A DNA stretch of 30,236 nt from a virus. Below, piece after piece: positions 11,701 to 18,355 of this stretch; the first letter of the stretch is position 1; every line of letters begins with the position of its first letter. Position numbers and translations under genes: made by a program. Under the pieces are notes generated by a model that worked only from the letters and a program-made list of their open reading frames with translations, was not told the DNA's origin and ran no database searches. The stretch spans positions 1 to 30,236 of the IMG/VR virus record IMGVR_UViG_3300025736_000120. One strand, given 5' to 3'.

Positions 11701-14700
11701 AAGATGCTCTGGCTAGATATGCCGGAAGTGTATATCATACATTCTTTAATAAGTTTCAACCTAAGAATGTAGATGCTATTTGGGGTAATAGTAAAAGTGG
11801 TCAAGACTATATAGCTTATCGTAATGGTGAACTAATGAATATAAGCTATAACAAACAAGGAGATAGATATAAAAAAGCTAGTCTACCATTGAAGAATCTA
11901 TTTAACAAAGATGGTACTATATCAGTTGATTGGGCTCAAGAAGCTATTAATCCTTCTTCTAATGAAACATTCATACATGAACTAGTAGAAGTTGACAAAG
12001 CTTTTTCTGATTTACAAAAGAATGAAATGATGACAAAGGCTACTGCTAATGTAGCTAAATACTATACTAGAGATCCTGAAGAACTAGGAACTATATTCAC
12101 AGCATTAGCTTATCATAAGTTCAGAGGTAATAAAACAGCAGCGTCAGATCAAAGAAATAGTGGAATGACAGGAGGTACATTATTGAGTCCTTCTAGGTTC
12201 ATAAACAAAGATGCCACAAAAGATTTTTACTCTAGTCTAGTAGGAACTAAGTATGGTCTACCTATGGATCAAGCCAGAGCTTTAGCCGATGGTGAAGTAG
12301 CTTTTAATCCTTTCGAAACAGTAAGATATGCTAAAGAGAACGGTATTACTCCAGTAATAGAGAATACTGAACTGTCTGATCATTTAATAGATGTATTTGA
12401 TAAAGATGTAAAATATGATCATCAACAAAAAGACTTGAGTACATTAAACATGAGCACCTTTGGTTTAACTAAGAACGTAACGTTAGAAGATATAGGATCT
12501 ACTAAGCAATTCTTAGGTAACATAAGAAAGACTCTTGATAATAAACAGATGAAAGAACTAGCTGGATTAGCGAACAAACCTTTACATGAAGTCTTATTAC
12601 AAGATTATCAAACATTATATGATAAAGTTTTAGTACCGGCAATAACAAAGAAGTTCGATAAGATCAAAGAGAATAAAAAGAGTAAACGTATATGGAAGAA
12701 TGATGTAGCTTTCGAAGAAATGAAGAATAATCTACTTGCATATGCAGCTCCAGAAGCTATAGAGAATATAGAACAAATGATGAGTCAACGTACTGGAGGA
12801 CAATTCGGTACTCAATTTGCTAAAATGATGTTATTATCTAATGTAGCTGATGCTCTAGGAAACATATCTAAAACTATGAACTATGGTAACTTTAGTAGTC
12901 GGATGAGAAACTGGACATTATTAAAATCCACTATTGACAACCAGATCTATAAAGACTTAAGTAATAACATGAGAGTTTATGATCCAGAATATCAGATTAA
13001 TAAAACTGGTAGATTTGTTAATAACGAACAAATAGATGTTGGAGCTGAACAAATAATGAAACCATTTGATGTTATTGATAATGCAACTTTATTACAAAAA
13101 CCATTAGATCTTATTCCGGTTCACGAAATGGAATTGTTCTTACCATTATCCGATGCTCTACACCAAAAAGATGTCGCTTTTGCTACATTGAATGGCATGG
13201 AAGGGGAGAAGCTCATAGGAGAGATAACAGCTCCTTTCACATCTAAGCTACACAAAGCTGGTAAGAAGTTTAAGCAATTAGTCACAGATGCTAGTAAAGA
13301 TATAATGATAGGTACTTCAGAAGATAATGGTATTCTAGGTTTAGATCCTAAGTATTTAGAAATGTTTGGCACAAGATCAGAATATTCTAAATTAAGAGTA
13401 GGTGACCAAACTATACATAGAATAGGATTTGAATCTGAAACTCAAGTATCAATTGATGATGATGCCAAGATCAATGAAATCTTAACAAAACCATTGACAG
13501 ATGATAATAATGCTCATATGATTAAACCATTAGCTACATTCTTAAAAGCTAAAGCTCATTTAAATACTATAGCTAATGTTCAAAAGAGTATTGCTATGAC
13601 TGTCGAACATATGAACCATAAATTGAATACTCAGACTGATCATAATAGTAATGTCATTTTGGATCCTAATACTAATGAGCCTATAAATGTTATCAAACCA
13701 GAACGATATGCTCAGTTACAAAGAGTTATTAAGAATCTACATGAATCAGCAAATAATATGACTAATGCTGGACCTAAAGAAGTAGTAGATTTAATGCGTA
13801 AAAGACAAATAGGAGATAAATCTACATTAGAAGCATTAGAACAAATAAGAGATGCCCAGACTAAAGATTCTCCTGAAGAACAGACTAGAAAGTATCAGAA
13901 ACATCAGTCTACTATGACTAATAAATGGCAAGACTTCTTAATGCCTACAGAAGAAGGCGACAATCCTTTACTATTTAATATGCTCACTCAGATCTATAAA
14001 ACAGAAGAAGCTTCTACTGGAGATTATCGTAAAGCTAAAGACTTAGTACATAATACAGCTCAAAAGTACATTAGTGCTACCGAAGGAAACATAGATCAAT
14101 GGATTAGTGATGCCGGGACAGAACAGAATAGATTATTAATGCCAGGTAGAGAAGATAGACTTAAGAAGCTAAAAGCTGAAATAGATGTTACTGAAGATTG
14201 GTCAGGTAATAAGATAAAAGAGATCAAAGAAGATGTAGAGAAAAACATAGGATTAAACTTTGGTGAATCTACTGCTTATTACCGTTTACTACATGATGCC
14301 GGGATCAAAGGTTTCGAAATACCTTTCAATAGACTGTTAGGTGATAAAAAGAATCAAATGAGTTCTTTAGCTGAAAGAATGATTAATGGTCAAATAGATG
14401 GTTTTATAGATGATATGAATCAAAACAAGACTATCAAACATTATAAAGAAATGAGTTCAATGCCAGTAATTGATGGTATGGATCAAAGAATAGCCACTAA
14501 GGATCTTACCATAGATAAACTTTTACTGGCTTTTAAACCTGAGATGCAAAGAAACAATGATTATACTTATACTGTAGATAATCTTACTGAAAAAGTTAGA
14601 GCTGAGATAACAAAAGCTCTAATGGATGTAGAAAGCGTTTCTATGGAACATTATAACGATAATCCGGATATCAATGTACATGCAAGATCAATAGCCTTAC

Positions 14701-17207
14701 ATAAACTATCTAGAGTTCATGGTAGCAACAATATATATGATATACCTCATCAACCGGCTGATATGGTGAATGAACATAATAAAAGCTTAAAAGGTAAATC
14801 ATTTCCTGTAGATCCTGGGACACCTGTCTTAGCTAGTGTATATAATTCTAATCATGAATTAAGTAATGTATCAGGCAGAATCATAGGTATGTTTGATATG
14901 ACAGTAAGAGATAAAGTCAATGGAACTGAATCAGCTAAACCTGTATATGTTATACATGATGATAGTAAAGGAGTTATTAATACTATAGAAGCAGAGAATC
15001 TTCATTCAATGACTTCTGGTATGCCATACTCTAGGATACAAAAGAAAATAGCTAAAAGAATAAAGAATGAATATAAAGCATCTGCAGAGCAAGTTCTTTC
15101 TGAGTTACAAAATGGATACTCTACGACTATAGATACTAGAACCTCTAGAGGATTTATGAGAAAACCTTTTAGTGGTAAAGAAATAAGTTATAATGCAGGT
15201 GAAGTAAAACATACCATTCAAACAGAAAATGTAACTAAACCTGATGTAAATGAAATGTTAGCTTTCCACGATGGTATAGGACAAGTGAGTGAAAAAGCAG
15301 GTGGTGGTTTATTCAGAAGCATTAATAAGTTAAATAATTGGACAGCTAAGAGTGCTACCGGAGTTTTATACTTAGGTGGACAATATGTAGGACTTGCTGG
15401 AGTTGGTGCAGCAGTATTACCATTCAATCCTGTTGCCGGAGCTGCCTTAATCGGTATAGGTGGTGGTGGAGCATTAAAACGTTGGGTTAAAATCATAATG
15501 CAGAATGCTATATCAAATGCTGCCTTTGGAGCTTCTATTCCTACATCTAAACATGCTATAGGTACTGGTACAGGTGGAATATTTACTAAGTATCTACATA
15601 TGTTAGGTTCCGGTATATTACAACAAGGAATAGACTTTGCAGATACATTTAAAAAAGATAGTAAAAACAGACAAAGTACAGGAGCTGCTAAAGTACAAGG
15701 ATTACAAGAATCAACAGCTAGTAACCAGCTATCTGAATTAATGATTAGTAATGAAATTAAGACTAATATAAAGAATCTTAATATCTTCAGAGATATGGCT
15801 AATGTAGTGAAGTCCAAAGCGGCTAAGAAATACTATGAAGCTATGGATGTTAATTTAAGAGATATAAATAGTAAGATGTCTCAAGGAATGGAAGTTGCTT
15901 CACAAACTGTAGTTGATGCTCTTAAGTATGCGAATAGATATACTAAGAAAAGAGGTCTAGGTGCTTGGACAATAAATCAAAAGGATATTGCATTAGAAGA
16001 TGTACGTGGAGAAAATGTACCAGGCATTGCTAAAACACTTAAAACAGAGAAGGCACTCTTTATAGACGGTAGGAGCAGAAAAGAGCTTAACGGTATGCTT
16101 ACGAGCTTTACAGATGTAATGTGTGATTGGTTGTCTGGTAAAGGACAAGCTCAGAAATGGGAGATAGTATCAGCCGAAGGATCATATAGAAAGAATGCTA
16201 AAAAGATAGAAGATATTGTAGATCAACGTAACTTACATATAGATAGATTAAAAGCTGATTTAAGAGAAACAGCTAATACTAGGGACTTAGATCAAGCTGA
16301 AATAGCATTTATGAACAGTCAGTCGAAAGATATGACTCCATTCATTCAAGCGGAACTAGAAAAGTCAATGGTATGGAAATCAATAGGTAACTATATAAAG
16401 ACTCCTTCTCAGTCAACTCCTACCGGTAGACTACTTGGTATGTTCGGTAACTTTAGTAAAGAGTCAGGATTAAATCAATCTGTATATGCTTTAAAAAGAA
16501 GACAGATGCATAATGCTATGATGGAATTTGCATCTAAAGATAAAGGCTTTGTAAACTATATGGAGCATTTAGGTATTCCATTCGGTGACTGGTATGCTCC
16601 TAAACATAGTATATCAAGAGATCTATTTCAAGGTAGTGCTCTAATGACTGCAAGATATGGTATAAGTGGATTAGCTGGATCAGCTATAGGCTTATTAAGC
16701 ATAGAAGGATACAATGGATTAATATCAGGTATACAATCAGCTATATACCAGAATAGTACATTGAATGATATAATAGGTACAGGTGATATGGTTCGAATGG
16801 GTATGGTAATGTCTTTACAAAGTGTAATAGCTTTCTTAACTGCAGGACTAGAAGATGCAGATAGAATAACTGAAAGAGAAACAGCAACTAAAGGTAGTGC
16901 TTTTAAAAAAGAAGTAAAGAAGATAATCAAACCAGTAGATCAAATACTAGGTGGACTAGGAGCCGGTTATGGATTGAATATGTTAGCTGGTGGATTTATA
17001 GAGACAGCTATATTAGGTATGAAAAGAACATATGATGAATTTGCTGGTGTACCTAATAAACGCAAAGAGGATTTAAACGATATGATACTACAAAGAGGAT
17101 TAGAAACAGGTATAGATATATCTTCCTTCATAACAGGACCAGTAGGGCAACAGTATAACTTCATATACAGGAATACTGAACGTGCATTAAAAAAAGGAAA
17201 TAGATAA
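2733..17207 (+). CDS. Giant polyvalent virion protein with zincin, two ART domains and RNA polymerase-type catalytic motif
   Basis: The ORF has 4,824 codons from a TTG at 2733 that lacks a ribosome site; the frame is open from 2463, so a frameshift from the upstream ORF probably supplies the start (add 239 to the residue numbers below). Seen in order: HEPMH at 696-700, an HExxH zincin-like metallopeptidase motif; ADP-ribosyltransferase domain 1 (about 860-1150; SNEFKEFFGDWE, HGT at 893, GIYFT at 916); ART domain 2 (about 1156-1393; HGS at 1190); DFDKD at 2453-2457 after RTPIDGPDSQGAF and before SLRVP, matching the DxDxD metal loop of two-barrel RNA polymerases (beta-prime, crAss-like phage gp66); a Rossmann-like stretch at 2804-2880 (VIMLARN, FIVGDMPGVDSPFIDYL) that may be SLOG/DprA-like; and glycine-rich hydrophobic segments near 4209-4260 and 4636-4770. 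Known polyvalent phage proteins combine such domains and enter the cell with the DNA. The RNA polymerase call is inference from one motif and its context. Confidence 0.95.
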   Translation: MKDFEPFEKRLPTFKELEEDPEPMDPYLNAVIKDTDRNRTYSDIAKKYLSLKDGKVGVNGDLENAQRELIEAYNVDTERLGTSGTLVDYGVKHSGLANATEVDKYAKLATAILPNGVLQGINNVMSYLTNGEVAYVSDETLGITQSFLNTYNAIGAVNAFDKINQGKGLTEEQKKETLFGDQLYSRQEDLNFKDEDRTFVGEMLDQLGGFADQALDPARGLIYGKKQGGKGALGLLMNDKGLEGQRRFHVKEKVQELLGMDGIEASPEELDYVEKYFDSWSTRLYGVFGMGSSLAGEMMYGPFRAGNALGAKGANLINQLFNRKIGKVVNKLIVNDTWTKGAGSKLFRVKEYMKFIGNPRNMNRRLKTIVTNNGVKREVILPSQAETMGTWLAHPMGLATGAAASYLSKLDPTADADKLVSHMETMAVLGLVNVGFGYALGNALRGAAPMINAYSKQMLDPTLARAVGESLNKTGYAIGTIPAQPVGAVMSQLVTEGDINLTARDLVTETLFGFMFTANDAMHLHKARTTIKPEVDYRISNPRKQIVSQEAAEAQPTVLEPQIFQDSPVKTTEREVTAYEFMQNRVTEKGIKPEDMTVGDAIDVIAGDDITHYLKRIGKQDSPEARANIANMLQTIKETRGQTKIKGKELGLDEQGHEVFGQYDQSTNEMYLTDDKSRTSNRQYNNNENMISFLLHEPMHEMTASVYDGNIKFRSAIDTEIKSIRQLVLNDRQIAESILADSELRQTFEDAGLIGSAIDADVTPVQAKEFIAQLYDLSKPEFRKKLTQLKDPNVTETAMDKTVNLLKKFVGKNDPNNMYNRSVDIIQDHIVQDEVPTDLQIDTKELSKDDPLNMSVETLKSNEFKEFFGDWENKPEDASQMIDEQGLPRVFFHGTQSTDITQFNPDRSRGTGNWQGIYFTNNPSSAEHYAKTNRNRIQKQSSPNVIPVYLDIKNPLYVSKKNKWLDKNNNQYDNTNLNVLSKSDFNLEQKQYFDAVDLIENNDIQSISNDKETLYWKNTKEKYTDNKNYHLQVFQKNRINSRFDDIVTSTSWKPENKEHKISNSIYLTKNNLINYVMEHYNPSPKKTDIFDKLAIPSYIKTKHVVHIKNKGFDGIIYNDGQEIIVFDPTQVKSAIGNKGTFDRTNPNILNMTVNTLKSNEFKEFFGDWENKPESASKLVDQDGKPEIAYHGSRSSDITQFNATRQRRTGKWGGIYVTTDPYYANSYTKTDRNHIQEEKGNAQIYPLYLSIKNPLRVNINEPLPKYFAEVLGEKADNKFINQIVQGPGYLGALVVSSLGYLPGIRKTKIGKEAKIYFKELINNWKQGKKISYDDHYDKISFLKEETIKLLEEKDYDGIFYNNGREIVAFRPEQVKSATGNKGTFDTQDANILNMTVNTLKASPLLPNVLEWTPENYTGVTEALENYRTRAKELGQYIAADASPELLIKSAMDSYRTDIGQEPTVENLSIYLNMEANKLKSQVPMSIDEATSRLDMIKSIEQGTLINEAGDVIDADNLFGEDQYNADQITRQLGNIAKSMGYTDADIFKTEFQGLDNEQRYAKILEKVKETNANLPADSRIKDDDLIATASRAEISIRNLDEVKNIYVEIDGNGDLVSYDEMAGNRAVDNQQVSKYIGKMKNFLGFGKDYMSSMEDIGITGDAENVISDLFTGGKSVISSTVIDGKNGHGLTSRSIQDGTLAKQIIERGGFLLPRKSGGLVINMPSLHRLSKNRDDALMAAQNMQWSNFWKWIGSENTWNYDNKAKERMLLNKTLDPMSLYKRYVLGEEITNFELFKNQLSDDYGAEMKFLSENSDLINEIGLKQREYFQAVNEKEGLHYFKPIILADDGSSDYHLKALNSAVYDVLNWGMDGSGSNRALKVKGDEVTTGKLMSKYLSLLTNHTPLAIESIDQLARFVPDLLDNEGKINDDVLKDRKWKVKIDDEGEEYITQSMLVMNHEWFKDNPYLNARFKENASDGASPMVNKLAFNSLRRILGGTNKDPITKTASNYFINGNNITHKSMFNDPQIDSYTKESETDGQYAEKMESFGKQVSAISFNTAYKNSKAYTPREVEVSEFGATLVLDAAMQPLHAYKTGDNIKKKKDGDLFQIIMNDIITKVNQGIAPSYLKFDLPITGKNGMAFMSTSHADTKLSAGAIGINGTPQLFTGSSFWKGKTGEKAYEGFKELSDNKRRSGIKKIQDLYNLYNMFNPSTKLTDDFRLSAGRGLKIMREDIARQEENGSDNLAYMTSIGARKALNIIDKSFNGDKIKMDDATLDKLVTIFDGTIAGQSLNEPGTNTRILYKIKDAFDDVAKLRTTGASLVYVPMWEGQSATQRLIDNELLLHKGSSESRQKLLQRLNRQKTELDQYYDPETGLAKDGSPLIYISRGEYNKLAKKARKNKMPMITLGSRVFATRTPIDGPDSQGAFLIAGILEGDGTIAFNSHTGAEVMGADFDKDGISLRVPDKDFTPEIFDAMWEHWNESGANSGTYKSSSKLLSDNETILNTGGWKVNQKYGLAEQERYTMPQHIEHYKSVTEADANVDGTIGLRNVIYQALDNLTPNMKNGKVNLKVKLNKDETADIVLNTTDRFATNEGVTHNELSTKMNYIVQKGVDAYNQRSFNPENALIDVLIESVDGVPYDKMEKSAKSAVRYALSTTLREIAGKPELRQVEDMKSIVRPAKMGITDVGNGDWSKLTNAFSNEMTKPTTNKQTTVKMQGGFENKGKGTPEGDGKDKAMREVANSFIGELTDSSPKSIREPKSSTATSALKFLATKETADAGAEPTVAGWADLYEEEYAGEYNEYPYVIMLARNKEFKNKPLASATKENIDAMHKESKNTKFIVGDMPGVDSPFIDYLKEIGADYTIYHTGDQSRIQPKAETIKGQTDIFPTSNENGATVRMINAIKKLHKSITKGFYDLSDVIGAEENKNLLGHNGQINMMNRLTGKIMVARVNREISSKGISTPYMNKLTGKAEDILEPFKRIRPFRRKDALARYAGSVYHTFFNKFQPKNVDAIWGNSKSGQDYIAYRNGELMNISYNKQGDRYKKASLPLKNLFNKDGTISVDWAQEAINPSSNETFIHELVEVDKAFSDLQKNEMMTKATANVAKYYTRDPEELGTIFTALAYHKFRGNKTAASDQRNSGMTGGTLLSPSRFINKDATKDFYSSLVGTKYGLPMDQARALADGEVAFNPFETVRYAKENGITPVIENTELSDHLIDVFDKDVKYDHQQKDLSTLNMSTFGLTKNVTLEDIGSTKQFLGNIRKTLDNKQMKELAGLANKPLHEVLLQDYQTLYDKVLVPAITKKFDKIKENKKSKRIWKNDVAFEEMKNNLLAYAAPEAIENIEQMMSQRTGGQFGTQFAKMMLLSNVADALGNISKTMNYGNFSSRMRNWTLLKSTIDNQIYKDLSNNMRVYDPEYQINKTGRFVNNEQIDVGAEQIMKPFDVIDNATLLQKPLDLIPVHEMELFLPLSDALHQKDVAFATLNGMEGEKLIGEITAPFTSKLHKAGKKFKQLVTDASKDIMIGTSEDNGILGLDPKYLEMFGTRSEYSKLRVGDQTIHRIGFESETQVSIDDDAKINEILTKPLTDDNNAHMIKPLATFLKAKAHLNTIANVQKSIAMTVEHMNHKLNTQTDHNSNVILDPNTNEPINVIKPERYAQLQRVIKNLHESANNMTNAGPKEVVDLMRKRQIGDKSTLEALEQIRDAQTKDSPEEQTRKYQKHQSTMTNKWQDFLMPTEEGDNPLLFNMLTQIYKTEEASTGDYRKAKDLVHNTAQKYISATEGNIDQWISDAGTEQNRLLMPGREDRLKKLKAEIDVTEDWSGNKIKEIKEDVEKNIGLNFGESTAYYRLLHDAGIKGFEIPFNRLLGDKKNQMSSLAERMINGQIDGFIDDMNQNKTIKHYKEMSSMPVIDGMDQRIATKDLTIDKLLLAFKPEMQRNNDYTYTVDNLTEKVRAEITKALMDVESVSMEHYNDNPDINVHARSIALHKLSRVHGSNNIYDIPHQPADMVNEHNKSLKGKSFPVDPGTPVLASVYNSNHELSNVSGRIIGMFDMTVRDKVNGTESAKPVYVIHDDSKGVINTIEAENLHSMTSGMPYSRIQKKIAKRIKNEYKASAEQVLSELQNGYSTTIDTRTSRGFMRKPFSGKEISYNAGEVKHTIQTENVTKPDVNEMLAFHDGIGQVSEKAGGGLFRSINKLNNWTAKSATGVLYLGGQYVGLAGVGAAVLPFNPVAGAALIGIGGGGALKRWVKIIMQNAISNAAFGASIPTSKHAIGTGTGGIFTKYLHMLGSGILQQGIDFADTFKKDSKNRQSTGAAKVQGLQESTASNQLSELMISNEIKTNIKNLNIFRDMANVVKSKAAKKYYEAMDVNLRDINSKMSQGMEVASQTVVDALKYANRYTKKRGLGAWTINQKDIALEDVRGENVPGIAKTLKTEKALFIDGRSRKELNGMLTSFTDVMCDWLSGKGQAQKWEIVSAEGSYRKNAKKIEDIVDQRNLHIDRLKADLRETANTRDLDQAEIAFMNSQSKDMTPFIQAELEKSMVWKSIGNYIKTPSQSTPTGRLLGMFGNFSKESGLNQSVYALKRRQMHNAMMEFASKDKGFVNYMEHLGIPFGDWYAPKHSISRDLFQGSALMTARYGISGLAGSAIGLLSIEGYNGLISGIQSAIYQNSTLNDIIGTGDMVRMGMVMSLQSVIAFLTAGLEDADRITERETATKGSAFKKEVKKIIKPVDQILGGLGAGYGLNMLAGGFIETAILGMKRTYDEFAGVPNKRKEDLNDMILQRGLETGIDISSFITGPVGQQYNFIYRNTERALKKGNR
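5286..6929 (+). repeat. Tandem duplication of the ART domain inside the giant gene
   Basis: Two units code for homologous ART domains. The boundary motif LNM-x-V-x-TLK occurs three times (near 5286, 6176 and 6902). The 34 bases at 6170-6203 and 6896-6929 differ at only two positions, and SNEFKEFFGDWENKPE is identical in both copies. Unit 1 is longer because of a strongly A-rich insertion, about 5600-6060, between the YLDIKNPL and FDGIIYN motifs. This indicates domain duplication followed by divergence or replacement of the central parts. Confidence 0.85.
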
Positions 17208-17279
17208 ATTTGTATATATGCTACATATACCGTATCTTGAAAAAGCAATTGTATTTATACATTAATACAGGAGTGCATC

Positions 17280-17573
17280 ATGAGGGAAATAACCCATGCA
17301 CATAAGTACGTACTTGAAGGATTTGAAAAAGCACCTTCATGTGAACAAGAATTAGTTTTCGTAAAAATGAATATAAATGGTTTTTACGAAGGTGGAACAA
17401 CCAATGAAGAACTATTAGAAGTTCTCATTGACAGAACTCAAAAATTAAATGCTAAGTTTCCAAGTAGAGAAAATGCATTAGCTATTACCAAAATGCAAGA
17501 AGCCCTATTCTGGTTTCATGAGATGACAAAAGAAAGAGTAGTGAGAGGCGTAGAAGGTAAACATCAAAAATAA
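17280..17573 (+). CDS. Acb2/Tad1-like small protein, candidate anti-CBASS/anti-Thoeris sponge
   Basis: 97 aa, ATG at 17280 behind AGGAG. The C-terminal half carries NEELLEVLIDRTQKLN followed by SRENALAITKMQEALFWFHE and ends in R-x-x-RGVEGKHQK. This resembles a widespread family of short phage proteins (pattern ENAxAxTKLQEALxWL, then R-x-x-RGVEGTH) that I associate with the Acb2/Tad1 hairpin domain. Characterised Acb2 and Tad1 proteins bind cyclic oligonucleotide or gcADPR signals and so block CBASS or Thoeris immunity. The match is from memory of the family pattern; the signal-binding residues cannot be checked here. The gene sits between the giant virion gene and the lysis and terminase genes. 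It could instead be an uncharacterised helical-hairpin protein. Confidence 0.85.
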   Translation: MREITHAHKYVLEGFEKAPSCEQELVFVKMNINGFYEGGTTNEELLEVLIDRTQKLNAKFPSRENALAITKMQEALFWFHEMTKERVVRGVEGKHQK

Positions 17574-17580
17574 TCAAACA

Positions 17581-17600
17581 AAGGGGTGTAAAAGCCCCTT
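17581..17600 (+). terminator. Possible hairpin between two small genes
   Basis: AAGGGG at 17581-17586 pairs with CCCCTT at 17595-17600 across an 8-base loop, eight bases after the stop of the upstream gene. No T-run follows on the plus strand, so it may be a weak terminator or an RNA-processing or stability element. Confidence 0.4.
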
Positions 17601-17609
17601 CTAAAATTG

Positions 17610-17615
17610 TATAAT
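17610..17615 (+). promoter_or_regulatory. Possible -10 element (TATAAT)
   Basis: A perfect TATAAT lies 17 bases before the ATG at 17632, just after the hairpin. No convincing -35 is seen: the hexamer at 17-base spacing falls in the hairpin loop and matches TTGACA at three positions. The transcript would have a very short leader, and the AAAAAAGGA ribosome site overlaps the expected start, so this may be chance in AT-rich DNA. Confidence 0.25.
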
Positions 17616-17631
17616 ATAAAAAAGGAATAAG

Positions 17632-18120
17632 ATGTTCGATCAAGGATTACATTACATGACATTAGAGGATAAAGTCGTAAAGCATAAACACGGCAGAAGC
17701 ATTGATACACCATATCTAGTATTAGGTATAACACCGGAGAAAACAAAGTTCTGGTTCGTAAATGATTTAAAGGACTATGATGCTGTAGAGATAGAGCATT
17801 GCAAGTTTCATAGTGTATTTCAAGGGATAGACATATCAGGACCAAAGCAAATTGATGATTCTCTAGGTAATGAAGAAGTATTAATACCTAAAGAAGATAT
17901 TATGACAGATGCTAGGATAGCTTTAGCTTTAGAAATACGTAAAGGTCAAGCTCCTCAGAATAAAAAAGCTGCATTTACAGGTGTAATTAAGCACTTAGAG
18001 TCTTTGATAGATGATGATGAAAAAGAACCGTACAAAGACTTAAAAGCACAATTAAATAAACCAATTGCAGATACAGGTCATGTTGATTCACTAACTTCAA
18101 GTGATAATCATGTGGAATAA
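17632..18120 (+). CDS. Hypothetical phage protein, 162 aa
   Basis: ATG at 17632 behind AAAAAAGGA. The first half looks like a compact beta-rich domain (TPYLVLGITPEKTKFWFVNDLKDYDAVEIEHCKF). The second half is charged and helical (EDIMTDARIALALEIRKGQ, then KHLESLIDDDEKE) and ends in a short acidic tail. No motif allows a function to be named. It precedes a holin-like gene by about 55 bases and is in the same direction as terL, so it is probably co-transcribed with the packaging and lysis genes. A structural, packaging-accessory or lysis role is possible but unsupported. Confidence 0.85.
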   Translation: MFDQGLHYMTLEDKVVKHKHGRSIDTPYLVLGITPEKTKFWFVNDLKDYDAVEIEHCKFHSVFQGIDISGPKQIDDSLGNEEVLIPKEDIMTDARIALALEIRKGQAPQNKKAAFTGVIKHLESLIDDDEKEPYKDLKAQLNKPIADTGHVDSLTSSDNHVE

Positions 18121-18175
18121 AATGAAGATGTACTATGAATTAGTAAAGATATTTTTCAAATTAAAGGATATTAAT

Positions 18176-18355
18176 ATGAATAACTGGAAAACAACTATAG
18201 GAGGTATATTGCTTTCTGTAGGTTTATTGCTAACACAAATAACAGAACCTGAATGGGTTCCGGTATTAGGTACTATTCTAACTGCCATAGGTGGTTTGCT
18301 TACTGGTGTAGCTGCTAAAGATGCAAAGGATAATAAAAAGATAGGTCCTAGTTAA
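18176..18355 (+). CDS. Small two-helix membrane protein, holin-like
   Basis: The start is ATG 18176 behind AAAGGA (7-base gap), giving 59 aa; the upstream GTG at 18101 lies inside the previous gene and has no ribosome site. MNNWKTTIGG leads into a first hydrophobic segment (ILLSVGLLLTQI), a short turn with PEWVPV, a second hydrophobic segment (LGTILTAIGGLLTGVAA) and a charged tail (KDAKDNKK). Short phage proteins of the MxNWKTTxxG type with two membrane helices are often annotated as holins, and the place directly before terL is common for lysis genes. No endolysin is visible next to it. The stop overlaps the terL start by one base (TAATG), suggesting translational coupling. Confidence 0.8.
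   Translation: MNNWKTTIGGILLSVGLLLTQITEPEWVPVLGTILTAIGGLLTGVAAKDAKDNKKIGPS

Noticed and set aside
15218-15817. 199-codon minus-strand ORF within the giant gene
   Set aside because: It lies opposite a glycine- and alanine-rich coding stretch, which gives proline-rich antisense frames without stops. No ribosome site; the sense frame is clearly coding.
17237-17268. TTGAAA plus AT-rich hexamers before the gene at 17280, considered as a promoter
   Set aside because: No -10 at 16-18 bases; spacings available are 9, 13, 15 or 20.
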